From NCBI RefSeq assembly GCF_963082655.1, contig NC_081552.1:1798001-1862000 (forward strand): 64,000 nt of DNA, written 5' to 3'. A program made the translations under genes and the position numbers. Of the stretch, positions 44,554-55,355 are shown one piece after another. Every line of letters starts with the position of its first letter. The stretch's first letter is position 1. Under the pieces are notes generated by a model, which searched no databases, was not told where the DNA came from, and worked only from the letters and a program-made list of their open reading frames with translations. This DNA comes from Stomoxys calcitrans (Eukaryota > Arthropoda > Insecta > Diptera > Muscidae).

Positions 44554-44690
44554 TTTTATACGCACCACCGAAGGATGGGGGTATATTCATTTTGTGATTC
44601 CATTTGTTATACATTGAAATATCCATTTCCTTCCCTATAAAATATATATAATCTTGATCGTCGTAAATATCTAAGACGATCTAGCCATGT
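44554..44690 (+). mobile_element. HINE family B, 5' end only
   Basis: TTTTTATACGCACCACCGAA, GGATGGGGGTATATTCATTT and CTAAGACGATCTAGCCATGT are present. The copy breaks off at the position where the GTCC microsatellite normally starts. Confidence 0.85.
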
Positions 44691-44815
44691 CGCGGACGCC
44701 TTTTTGTCGGCGGCACATGCGCGTCATGGGAATGGTATGCATGGTTTTCAGCTGTTACCAGTGTGTGTGTGTATGTCCCCGACGCTTTTTTGTCGGCGGC
44801 ACATGCAAATGATGC
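44691..44815. repeat. Direct repeat pair with a CTTTTTTGTCGGCGGC core
   Basis: CGGACGCCTTTTTGTCGGCG followed by GCACATGC starts at about 44692 and recurs with two changes at about 44778. The spacer includes (GT)n at 44763-44773. The repeat is not matched elsewhere in the window. Confidence 0.7.
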
Positions 44816-45462
44816 TTAACTGCACATCCCAGGTAAATAGAGAAATTTCCTTTTTAAATCAGAATTTGTGTCAGCAATAAACCTTTAAGGCTTTCTAAGG
44901 GCATTTTATTTAGAGTTTATAACATGGATCTGTTTATCATATACAAAGTAAAGTCACAGATCAAACATTCATGTTGTAATAAATTCTAAGTTTATAATCA
45001 TGTGATTATTGTTTGTCTGACAAACAACGTGTTTAAAAAGCCCCTTTATAATTGCATTATAACTATAACCTAAGATTATTTTAAACAAAATTTTAAATCA
45101 AAACTTGAATTAAATATATTCAATTGTACTCAAATTTGAGAAATTCCTAAACTATTTTGAACGAATATTTATTCAAAATGTAGAATACAGGTTTTTAGAA
45201 AGCGTTGAACTCAATATAACAACATGTTTATATTGGGAAAAGAAAAACGTTCTTTGCTATAGGATTAGCAAGAGAGAGAAGAAACATGGTTATGTAAAAT
45301 GATTTCTGAAACCCAAGTTGAGGAACTATTTGGCACTAATTACAGATGAGTAAAACTTACTAGAAATTTGCATTTCTCCTTTGTTTTAATCAAAATTTAA
45401 CCCAATTAGAATTAAATTTGCAAACTTATTTGGAATAAGTGTTTTAATTTATTTTATGTACA
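44816..45462. other. AT-rich sequence, no gene seen
   Basis: No coding motif or repeat match was found on either strand. Confidence 0.4.
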
Positions 45463-45733
45463 CCACGCTAAATGCCTGGGTTCGAATCATGGCAGGAACA
45501 TCAGAACATCTTCAGCGGTGGTTGTTCCCTCCTAATTTACAATTGTGAGGTACTTTGCCAAGTAAAAACTTCTCTTCAAAGAGGTGTCGCTCTGCAGCAC
45601 GCCGTTCGGACTCGGCTATAAAAAGAAGGTCCCTTATCATTGAGCTTAAAATTGAATCGGACAGAACTCATTGATTTGTCAGAAGTTTGCCACTGTTCCT
45701 TAATGGAATGTTCAGGGGCAAATTTGCATTTGT
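45463..45733 (+). mobile_element. tRNA-derived SINE, 5' truncated at the B box
   Basis: It starts ACGCTAAATGCCTGGGTTCG, so the A box is lost. It continues through GGAACATCAGAACATCTTCA, CACGCCGTTCGGACTCGGCT and CCCTTATCATTGAGCTTAAA to TGGAATGTTCAGGGGCAAAT. Confidence 0.85.
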
Positions 45734-46219
45734 ATGTTTCATTTACAGAGTGGCAGGTAACTTTGAACATTTTCCGTACGCTAATTCACATTCATACGAG
45801 GTATTCCATTATTATGTCAACCCCTTCTTGTAACAACTTGTTATCAAGCTGACGCCTTCTTTTCTTAGAAAATGCTCATGGTATACCATATTGGCATTAT
45901 ATTGTTGGCGAAGCGGATTGTCTCGCTTAGTTTGTATGGAGAAAATGTTTACTAAGCGGCTTATCGTCGCTTATTATAGCGTTACCATTATGAAAAAGGA
46001 TGAACGTAATATATTTATTTATTCAATGATTAAACAAACGTTCTGTAAATTGCTTAGGATTATAATATAATCCCATATATGAACTCCGAGAAACATTTAT
46101 TAAAATTGAAATGACTTATTTTTTTGCTTTGTTGATATTTGATTATTTCGGATGTGTGATAGTGTTGGCCAACGTTTAAATATTCAAAAATTAAAATATT
46201 CAAATCAAAAAAAAAAAAA
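45734..46219. other. Spacer, no gene seen
   Basis: A GGCGAAGCGGATTGTCTCGC / TAAGCGGCTTATCG region at 45908-45970 looks mildly repetitive. The stretch ends in an A-run that precedes the next HINE. Confidence 0.35.
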
Positions 46220-47559
46220 AACAAGTAAAAGCGTGCTAAGTTCGGCCGGGCCGAATCTTATATACCCTCCACCATGGATCGCATTTGTCGAGTTCTTTTC
46301 CCGGCATCTCTTCTTAGGCAAAAAAGGATATAAGAAAAGAGTTGCTCTGCTATTAAAACGATATCAAGATATGGTCCGGTTCGGACCACAATTAAATTAT
46401 ATGTTGGAGACCTGTGTAAAATTTCAGCCAATTCGTATAAGAATTGCGCCCATTGGGGCTCACGAAGTAAAATAGAGAGAACGATTTATGGGATCTGTAT
46501 CGGGCTATAGACCGATTCAGACCATAATAAACACGTTTGTTGATGGTCATGAGAGGATCCATCGTATAAAATTTCAGGCATATCGGATAATAATTGCGAC
46601 CTCTAAGGGTCAAGAAGTCAAGATCCCAGATCGGTTTATATGGTAGCTATATCAGGTTATGAACCGATTTGAACCTTTTTTGACACAGTTGTTGAAAGTA
46701 AAAATAAAATACGTCATGCAAAATTTTAGCCAAATCGGATAGGAATTGCGCCCTCTAGAAGCTCAAGAAGTCAAATCCCCAGATCTGTTTATATGACAGC
46801 AATATCAGGTTATGGACCGATTTCAACCATACTTGGCACAGTTGTTGGATATTATAACGAAATACTTCGTGCAAAAATTCATTCAAATCGGATAAGAATT
46901 GCGCACTCTAGAGGCTCAAGAAGTCAAGACCCAAGATCGGTTTATATGGCAGCTATATCAGGTTATGGACCGATTTGAACTATACTTGGCACAGTTGTTG
47001 GATATCATAACAAAATACGTCGTGCAAAATTTCATTGCAATCGGATAAGAATTGCGCTTTCTAGAGGCTCAAGAAGTCAAGACCCAAGATCGGTTTATAT
47101 GGCAGCTATATCAGGTTAAAGACCGATTTGAACCATACTTGGCACAGTTGTTGGATATCATAACAAAACATGTCGTGCAAAATTTCATTCCAATCGGATA
47201 AGAATTGCGGTCTCTAGAGGCTCAAGAAGTCAAGACCCAAGATCGGTTTATATGGCAGCTATATCAAAACATGGACCGATATGGCCCATTTACAATACCA
47301 ACCGACCTACACTAATAAGAAGTATTTGTGCAAAATTTCAAGCGGCTAGCTTTACTCCTTCGGAAGTTAGCGTGCTTTCGACAGACAGACGGACGGACGG
47401 ACGGACGGACAGACGGACGGACATGGCTAGATCGACATAAAATTTCACGACGATCAAGAATATATATACTTTATGGGGTCTCAGACGAATATTTCGAGTA
47501 GTTACAAACAGAATGACGAAATTAGTATACCCCCCATCTTATGGTGGAGGGTATAAAAA
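46220..47559 (-). mobile_element. HINE family A, complete, 1.34 kb
   Basis: It begins AACAAGTAAAAGCGTGCTAA within an A-run. The perfect palindrome TTCGGCCGGGCCGAA is followed by CCCTCCACCATGGATCGCAT and about six monomers. The 5' module has an ACGGACGGACGGACGG microsatellite at about 47390, and the terminus is ATCTTATGGTGGAGGGTATA. Confidence 0.95.
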
Positions 47560-47609
47560 TGAAACCTTGCAGTTTTAAGCTGCATTATATTTTGTGAACG
47601 CCATATATA

Positions 47610-48523
47610 AAAAGTAAGAGCGTGCTAAGTTCGGCCGGGCCGAATCTTATATACCCTCCACCATTGATCGCATTTGTCGAGTTCTATGCGCGGTATCTCT
47701 TTTTAGACAAACATAGAATATTGAATAAGTACTGTTATGCTATTGGAGCTATATCAAGTTATAGTCCGATTCGGACCATAAATGAATTGTATGCTGAATA
47801 TTGTAGAAGTCATTGTGTAATATTTCAGTCCATTCGGATAAGAAATGCGAATTATAGGGGCTCAAGAAGCAAAATCGGGAGATCGGTTTATATGGAAGCT
47901 GTATCGAGATATAGATCGATTCAGACCATATTGCTCACGTATGTTGAAGGCCATGGGAGAAGCCGTTGTACAAAATTTGTTCTAAATCGAATGAGAATTG
48001 CTCTCTAAAGGCTCAAGAAGTCAGTTTACAGTTTTTGGAAGTTATACCAAAACACCTCATGCAAAATTTTAGCTAAATTGGATGAGAATTGCGCCCTCTA
48101 GCGGCTCAAGAAGTCAAGATCCATGATCGGTTTATATAGCTCCTATACCAGGTTATGAACCGATTTGGACCACACTTCGCACATATATTGGAAGGGATAC
48201 CAAAATACGACGTGCACAATTACAGCCAACTCGGATAAGAATTGCGCCTTCTAAAAGTTCAAGAAGTCAAGACCACAGATCGGTTTATATGGCAGCTATA
48301 TCAAAAGATGGACCGATTTGGCCCATTTACAATCCCACTACACTAATACAAAGTATTTGTGCAAAATTTCGAGTTAGCTTTACTCCTTCGAAAATTAGCG
48401 TGCTTTCGACAGACAGATCAAGAAGATTTATACTTTATGGGGTCTTAGACGCATATTTCGAGGTGCTACAAACAGAATGTCCAAATTAGTATACCCCCAT
48501 CCTATAGTGAAGGTTATAAAAAT
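47610..48523 (-). mobile_element. HINE family A, complete
   Basis: AAAGTAAGAGCGTGCTAAGT, the palindrome TTCGGCCGGGCCGAA and CCCTCCACCATTGATCGCAT are followed by monomers more diverged than those in the neighbour. The 5' module is shortened (ACAGACAGATCAAGAAG, with the microsatellite almost lost). The terminus is ATCCTATAGTGAAGGTTATA. It lies 50 bp from the previous copy in the same orientation. Confidence 0.9.
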
Positions 48524-49254
48524 ACGAGTGAAGATTCAACACAATGCCTCATATCATACGATAACGTTGAAGATGTGACATCGCTCGGCGTAAGCGCCAC
48601 CAATGCCAATGTTCAATTTGGTTAAATCACGATTTTGATTTACTTTCACTTGAAATGGATTACACGAACATTTGACAAAATGTTAGAGAGGAAGAGTGAA
48701 CGAAATAGGCTACCGTTTTGTGGAACAATAAGGAAATGGTGACATATGGAATGAAAGCAGGCCATTATAAATTTCACCCAATGTCAATATTTGCAGCAGA
48801 TCCAAAGCGAGTTGGCTTTGAAGAATATACAATAGGGAATTTTGCATGCTTCCAATGAGTGATAGACGAGAATTTGTTTGTTGTGTCATTTAAGCAATTT
48901 GGCATTAAGCCAAAATTGTTTTCAATACACACACACATAAAATGCATACTGAGAATCATTAAAAGCATCCACAGTATGTATGTAGGCGAGAATATCAATA
49001 TTAGTTGGAAAAATCAATTTTTCCTTACACACAAAAAAGAGTACTGATTATTAAGAATTTTGGCAATGATTGGGAACGAAAAAAAAAAAGAATTTTCAGA
49101 TAAAGATGCTATCATTTTATTTAAGTCGTTACGTTCTTACGGACACAACCTCCCAATTCGAACTTCGATCAATCATTTTATTTCTTTGATAACTCCCAAT
49201 TTCAATTTTTTTTGAAAAATCGTTTTAGCCGTTTTTGAGTCTATATTGAACAAA
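48524..49254. other. No gene seen
   Basis: This is AT-rich with no repeat match or domain on either strand. Confidence 0.4.
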
Positions 49255-50020
49255 CAAATTGACAAACCCGCTCCCAAATCCCTTTTATTAAAACTACATA
49301 TTGGCCTATACATTAGTTTGGGGTTCTTTTGGATGCAAGACGGCTAAATATATATACAATTATATTTATAATCTAAACTTCTAGGTCTCATGGGTGTATC
49401 TTGACCTTAAATATACTCCACAATGTTGACATAAACAACTTGCCAATATTTTCGGTTGAATGAAGAGCATAGTTCGAAAAGTTTAGCTCAAAATATGTGT
49501 TTTTTTCACTTTCATTTTCAGTTATTTTTTGTAGGATTGATAACCCTCTTCTTCAATTTATGCCCTATATTGTTATTATCGGGTTATATGTCCGTTTGGT
49601 GCGAATTGAAGGATGAGCGAGCGCTAGAAGCTTGGCTTCATATAGTCATTTCAGGTGCTTATCATACTTACTGCTTAGAGCTTTTACGTGAGGACGAAAC
49701 TAATTTTTACCCAACTGCCATTCATTTGAATATCATATTGCCGTTATTGGGCTATATGTTAACTTAGGTATTAGGCGAACTCTCACCCACTTGTTAAAAG
49801 TCAGCTTCCTACTTTATTCTCAAATAGCTTGAATTTGAGCCCCACATTGCCATAGTGAGGCTACATGTCCGTTGGCGCCTTTTGGGGTAAAACTCTCTGA
49901 AAGTTGAATCCATATTTCAATGAAGGGTTCGTACTCTACTCTAAAATTTTGAACCTCCACACTAGTTAAAATGAACTAAATTTGGGAAATATTGAACTTC
50001 CTATGGCACTAAAGATTAAT
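49255..50020 (+). repeat. Family D block, diverged
   Basis: GCTCCCAAATCCCTTTTATT, CATATTGGCCTATACATTAG, CCCACATTGCCATAGTGAGG and ATTTGAGCCCC are diverged D units in plus orientation. Confidence 0.65.
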
Positions 50021-50021
50021 A

Positions 50022-50495
50022 TGCTCAAATTCAGCGAAATCGGACAATAAATGCGCCTTTTATGGCCCCAAAACCTAAAACCGAGAGAGATCGGTCTATA
50101 TGGCAGCTATATCCAAATCTGGACCTATCTGCACCATATTCTAGAAGTATGTCAAGCAAAATCGGATAGTAAATGTGGCTTTTATGGCCCTAAGACCCTA
50201 AATCGGAGGATCGGTCTATATGGCAGCTATATCCAAATCTGAACCGATCGGGGCCAAATTGACGTAGGACGTCGAAGGCCTAACACAACTCACTGTCCCA
50301 AATTTCAGCAAAATCGGTTAATAAATGTGGCTTTTATGGCCCTAAGACTCTAAATCGGAGAATCGGTCTATATGGGAGCCATATCGAGCTGAGCTGATCA
50401 AGAATTTATATAGGGTCGGAAATGGATATTTCAATGTGTTGCAAACGGAATGACAAAATGAATATACCCCCATCCTTCGGTGGTGGGTATAAAAA
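50022..50495 (-). mobile_element. HINE family B, 5' part
   Basis: About two and a half monomers (TATGGCAGCTATATCCAAAT) and a shortened 5' module (CTGATCAAGAATTTATATAG, GGGTCGGAAATGGATATTTC) end in ATCCTTCGGTGGTGGGTATA. It separates a plus-oriented D block from a minus-oriented one. Confidence 0.9.
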
Positions 50496-51805
50496 TTTGG
50501 TTTCCAAATTTCGGATGGGCTACCTAGGGGGCAGCCCCACCCCGAAAACTTACCAAATATGCATATAGACCAATCATGACAAAATGGGACTCAAATGAAA
50601 GGTATTTAAGATTAGAAAACGTATCTGATATCCAATTGTCGGACCAAGTGCTTGGGACATATTTACCCACCATGGCAATATGGGACTTAAATGAAAGGTA
50701 TTTACGAGTAGAATAGGAATTTGTTATCCTAATGTGGGACCAAGTATCTTGGGGGCCACCCCTTCCACAAACAGGACTTATTTATAGACCATGGCAATAT
50801 AAGGCTTAAATAAAAGCTATTTAAGTGTAAAATACGAATCTGATATCTAAATGTGGGAACAAGTGTTGGGGCGCCGCCTTCCTCAAAAACATGCTCCAAA
50901 GAGGACAAATTTAGGACCATATCAATATGGGGCTCGAATGAAAGTTCTTTGGGAGTTAAGCACGAATCTGATATCAATATTCCGAAAATAGTTTCTATGG
51001 GGCTACCCCACCCCCATAACACCACCCAAATAGGAAGTATTTGCTGACCATTGCAATATGGAGCTCAAATAAGAAGTATATAAGTTTAGAGTAGGATACT
51101 AATGTGGCCGCCCTATCCCCCAAACCGGTCATTTTTGCCGACTATGGAAATATGGGTCTCAAATGAAAGGTATTTGGGAGTAGACCACGAATCTGATATC
51201 AACATTCAGGAGTATTTTAGAGTAGGATACTGATGTGGCCGCCCTATCCCCCAAACCGGTCATGTTTGCCGACTATGGAAATATGGGTCTCAAATGAAAG
51301 GTATTTGGGAGTAGACCACGAATCTGATATCAAAATTCAGGAGAAACTGTTTAGGGGACGTCCCAACACCATAAAAACCCCCAAATAGGACGTAATTGCT
51401 CACCAAGACAATTTGGGTATTCAAGACAGTGGAGCTCGATATTGATAGTTTTTGGGGCCAAGTGTTTGGGGGACGCCTCATCCTATAAACTCTACTTAAA
51501 CCAATGGCAATATGGGGTTTAAACAAATGGTAATTGAGACAAGAGCACGTTGGTGATATTTTTTTCGGGGCCAAGTGTCTAGGGGACCACCTCAACCCCG
51601 TAAACACTCCTTAATCGGATATCATGAGAATATCGGGCGGAAAAAAAGTTTTTTTGAATGGCATTAAACCCTTCGAGGGAATTCGTGGTCCAATAAAGAT
51701 CATGTGGAATTCAGATAAAGGCACTTATATTGTTATATTGTTAGTCAAGCGATATGCATATACTTTTTTCGTAGCATAGCATTTCATAAAAGCTCTTTCA
51801 AAAGA
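50496..51805 (-). repeat. Family D element, inverted relative to 42817
   Basis: It starts with TTGGTTTCCAAATTTCGGAT, the inverse of the right end of the 42817 copy. About ten units with CAAATGAAAGGTATTTGGGA follow. It ends with TAGTCAAGCGATATGCATAT and AAGCTCTTTC-like sequence, the inverse of the left end of that copy. It contains a recent 131-bp tandem duplication at about 51091-51352. Confidence 0.75.
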
Positions 51806-52917
51806 TAAATTTGTTCCATATAAAGTAAAAAGAAGAAGTTATAAAATTTTATAGCCGACAATTTTACTAAAAATTTACTAAAAATATCATCAAAGCTTTT
51901 TTCTCTCGTAAAAAATTTAAATAACTTACTCTGTAGGGGACATCTTAGGTGATCGTGACGCAAAGGCGAAGTGCTGGCTATGTCGGTCTCGGCGACGTGG
52001 TTCACACACGTGGCGTGGATACGGCACTAATTGACGGGGTGATGGTCGTGGACCGAAAGCATGTGGCCGAATTCGGGGGGTTAGCGGCTCTTATGTCTGA
52101 GGAGCAAAAGCGAAGTGAAGATGACTAAGTTCCATAGTCTGAAATTCAATAATTTATTTGACAAAAAAAAAAAAAAAAAAATCAATAATTCTGGCAATAC
52201 TTCATATCTAAAACTAAATGGCACCACGTGAGCTGCACTGACACTGAATATGTGGGAAGGAAAATGAACTTAGCGACTTTTCTCGTCACAATATATTCGT
52301 TGATGACATGTTCGCTCAAAATGTCGCTTAAAATCTCAAGCATTGTTTTTGCGACAACTATATGAAAATGTTATCAACGATTTGTATGGGCTGTCGACTG
52401 TATGTCTTCAACGATTTAACAAGGCCTTGCACCCTTCTTTTAAGACGTCTTGACCACGCGGCCTGTTGGGCGATATCCAAAATGAAAATGTGACTGTATG
52501 GGTGTATTATCCTCTTCAAGTATTTATAATTCTCTCAGTATCAGTGTTTTGCAAAAGTGAACATAAAATGAGAATTTTTAATTACCTTTTTATATCTTCC
52601 AAGCGTTTAATCACCAACAATCATTGTTTTTAAAATAAAAACACAAAAAACGATGCATACGCATGTTCATTCGTTGCTGCCTCAACAATGATTGAAACAA
52701 AGAAAATAAGAATACGTGTGACTTGCATGAACGCTACCGTAAGGGGTTGGACATCGCTGCTTTAGAAAAAAAACCATAAACACTTTGCAGTGCTTCTTCT
52801 TTTTTTTTATCGAAAATTCATTCCTCATTTTTATGGCTTTTTCATTAAGAAAAATTAATTTTCATATATATTCTGCACATTTCTGGCAAAATATCTTTTT
52901 ATTCATGCCCATTTCAT
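51806..52917. other. Mostly unique; repeat segment at 51903-52090
   Basis: AAATAACTTACTCTGTAGGG and GACATCTTAGGTGATCGTGA resemble 38826-38882. Downstream GACGTGGTTCACACACGTGG and GGGTTAGCGGCTCTTATGTC read as a short GC-richer unit followed by an A-run at about 52165, suggesting the end of a retroposed or LINE-type repeat. No domain was identified. Confidence 0.4.
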
Positions 52918-53110
52918 TCAGCCAAATCCGATAAGAACTGCTCCCTCTTGAAGTTCAAGAAATCTATTCTGGAGATTGATTTATAATGATATAGCCCGAT
53001 ATAGACGGCGATTAAGAGTATATATAGTCAGAACTGAATAAAGCTTGACGTTGTAAGCGAAATGACAAAATTAATATATCACTTCATAGGACACGGTGTG
53101 TATAAGAAGA
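52918..53110 (-). mobile_element. Strongly degraded HINE family A fragment
   Basis: AGCCAAATCCGATAAGAACT, GATATAGCCCGATATAGACG and a degraded 5' end AATTAATATATCACTTCATA with GGTGTGTATAAG can be aligned to an A element with large deletions. Confidence 0.5.
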
Positions 53111-53116
53111 AAATGT

Positions 53117-53624
53117 AACAAGTAAAAATTCGTTAAACTTGGCCGGGCCGAATTTTGCGTAACCACCACCTCGGGTATATATGTAAACCACCTTTTATCA
53201 TGATCCGGTGAAAAATGCATAATCTATGCCCCCATTGCAGCTATGTCGAAAAATGGTCCGATTTGGACCAAATTCGGCACGGACATTGAGTAGTCTAATA
53301 AGCACAAGTCATTGTTCAATTTTGTAGAGCAAAACATTGGACTTTTTGGTAGCTACATCTAAACATAGACTGATCTGAAGCATAATCGACATGGATGCAG
53401 AAACTCAAGTCATTGTGTCGCACTTCAGAGAAATCGGATTATAAATGCGCTTTTTATGGGGCCAAGACTTTAAAAAATCTGAACCGATCTGGGCTAAATT
53501 GAAGAAGAATGTCGAAGGTCCTAACACAACCCACAATTCCAAATGTCGGCGACATCGGACATAAAATGCGTCAAAAACCTTAAATCGAGAGATCGGTCTA
53601 TATGACAGATATATCCAAATCAGG
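53117..53624 (-). mobile_element. HINE family B, hairpin half
   Basis: ACAAGTAAAAATTCGTTAAA, the palindrome variant TTGGCCGGGCCGAATTTT and CACCACCTCGGGTATATATG are followed by diverged monomers. It is cut within a monomer at ATATCCAAATCAGG. Confidence 0.9.
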
Positions 53625-53934
53625 GAAAAGCCTCTGGAACTAATAGAAATTTGGAACTTTTCAAATTTGTTTTTCTAGCTTGACATTCAAAAATTAATAA
53701 ACTTCTTTCTTCTCTCTGATTGGCTGAAGCAAATTTGCAGAAAATTTTTTATGTCACGGTCAGTGTTGCCACTCAAGAAAATTATTTCCTACCAAAATTT
53801 AAGAAAAATCCTACCAAACGCGACCAAATCCTACCAAAAGTTCTACAAGCTAAAAATGCAACCTAGACCAGATCGTCTTAATATTCATAGAGGATCTAGC
53901 CATGTCCCTCCGTCTGTCTGTTGAAATCACTTAC
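53625..53934. repeat. Repeat with CTACCAAA motif, plus inverted HINE scrap
   Basis: CAGTGTTGCCACTCAAGAAA is followed by three CCTACCAAA-containing units at 53790-53845. The end (53873-53934) has GATCGTCTTAATATTC and CTAGCCATGTCCCTCCGTCT, a B 5'-module scrap. The first part is an unclassified repeat. Confidence 0.5.
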
Positions 53935-54078
53935 AGGCCACCGTAGCGCAGAGGTTAGCATGTCCGCCAATTACGCTGAACGCATGGGTTCTAGTCCTGA
54001 CGAGAATATTGGAAACATTTTTAGCAGTGGTTATCCCCGCTTAATGCTGGCGACATATGTGAGGTACTATACCGTTTG
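53935..54078 (+). mobile_element. tRNA-derived SINE, head only
   Basis: GGCCACCGTAGCGCAGAGGT opens the copy. A B box degraded to GGTTCTAGTCC follows, then GGTTATCCCCGCTTAATGCT and GTGAGGTACTATACCG. The tail section is missing. Confidence 0.85.
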
Positions 54079-54420
54079 ATATGGCATTTCCGATAACAAT
54101 TCTTGAATTCATAAAAAATTTATTTTGCCCCGTTTTCGATGAACAACAGTGTCGGATAAAGCTGTCTCCAGTTAAAGTGAGTTCCATTGTACCTCTCAGC
54201 ATCCGAGTATGGGCTAGATCGGTCCATAATTGTTTGTGGTTGCCATATAGCCTGATCTTCCGATTGAAGCCAATCGTACGAAAGCCAAATTTTTACCCTG
54301 CATTTACGAAATTCACCGGTTGTAGTCAATATCAGAAGTTAACGGTATTAGACCCCCGACGTCCAAGCCGGGTACATGAGAAATATAGTCTAGATCGGGT
54401 CATTAAAGGCTTATAATAAT
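54079..54420. other. HINE-like degraded unit, no gene
   Basis: GGGCTAGATCGGTCCATAAT, GTTGCCATATAGCCTGATCT and a TCCGATTGAAG piece resemble one B monomer. The 111-codon frame at 54081-54416 spans it and has no domain, so I do not count it as a gene. Confidence 0.45.
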
Positions 54421-54647
54421 TATATCAGATGATTTTGTTTGAAACTTCAAGCTCGAGGTCAAATTGTTGCTGAATAAACACAGAAACTAAAGAAAATGAA
54501 ACAATTTTGAGTTATCACCGGGGATGGTCACCCTGTTTACAAATGTTGGCATATCAAGTTCCCAAAAAAGATGCCTTGTTGTAGCAATTCGTCGATGCGG
54601 ACACCTTATAAATAGGCCTTGTGCTCATATTTGTTTTAGTACATGTA

Positions 54648-54689
54648 GAAACTAAAAGAAAGAGTATTAGAAACTAAAAGAAAGAGTAT
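54648..54689. repeat. 21-bp tandem duplication
   Basis: GAAACTAAAAGAAAGAGTAT plus T or G is present twice in direct succession. Confidence 0.8.
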
Positions 54690-54920
54690 GCATGTAGGTC
54701 CGTGTGGTGCAGGGTTGCCACCCTCTCAGGATTTAAACTTTTTAGTAGAAAAATGTTCAAACCGCTATCACTTAAAAACAAATGAATGGATTTAAGAACG
54801 ACTAAAGAGTTTTTTTTGTGCAGAATTTCCTAGATTTTAAAACAATGTATCACAAAATTAAAAAAAAAAAAATTCTCAGAAAAAAAAATTTAATTAACAT
54901 TTTTTTTTCTATTTTTTAAA

Positions 54921-55073
54921 CCGGGAGCCGAGTTGGTAGCAAGTTGGATTACCAGTGCAGGGGTCGTGGGTTCGATTCCCGCCAGAAGCCTTGGTTTGTC
55001 GCTACTGTGGTATCACAATGGACTTAAAATTGTCTAAGTGAGTCTGTAAAGGACTGCCACTCTTACCTAACCA
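54921..55073 (+). mobile_element. Second tRNA-derived SINE family, with TTACCTAACC tail
   Basis: The head GAGCCGAGTTGGTAGCAAGT contains an A-box-like GAGCCGAGTTGG (11 of 12 consensus positions) and the B box GTGGGTTCGATTCCCGCC is perfect. The body TACTGTGGTATCACAATGGA, TGTCTAAGTGAGTCTG and the end CTTACCTAACC follow. The tail resembles the LINE 3' tail at 13055, so it may be mobilised by that kind of LINE (inference). Confidence 0.8.
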
Positions 55074-55307
55074 TGATCGATTTTTTTCAATTCTGCCTCA
55101 AAATGTTCCTTATTTTGTCACCTTTCCATCCTACAAAGGAAATTTTGGGACAGCCATATAGAGATACAAATAATTTAAGCTGGTCACCCCAACTCTCTCA
55201 ATGTTCATCCGAGTGCAATGGCATTGTCATTTGTCGTTAATATTTATATGTAGCAAATACATCAACTGCTGGTTAGATGTACAAATAGATGAAAAGTTTT
55301 CATTTAA
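55074..55307. other. No gene seen
   Basis: This is short spacer with nothing recognised. Confidence 0.3.
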
Positions 55308-55355
55308 TATCAGTAGACTTTTCTGCTGATATCAGCAGACTAGTTTCTTTGGGTG
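55308..55355 (-). mobile_element. MITE end, TCTGCTGATATCAGCA type
   Basis: On the minus strand CACCCAAAGAAACTAGTCTG is followed by CTGATATCAGCAGAAAAGTC. This matches the left terminus at 40644 closely. Only one end is visible here. Confidence 0.6.

Noticed and set aside
46793..46978. Frames with the recurring protein motif RGSRSQDPRSVYM across the window
   Set aside because: All come from family A monomers; a length that is a multiple of three keeps the frame open without selection on protein.
54081..54416. 111-codon plus frame
   Set aside because: It runs across a degraded HINE monomer and shows no family motif.
54921..54990. Functional tRNA gene
   Set aside because: A and B boxes are present but the arms do not form a clear acceptor stem, and a SINE body with CCTAACC tail follows.
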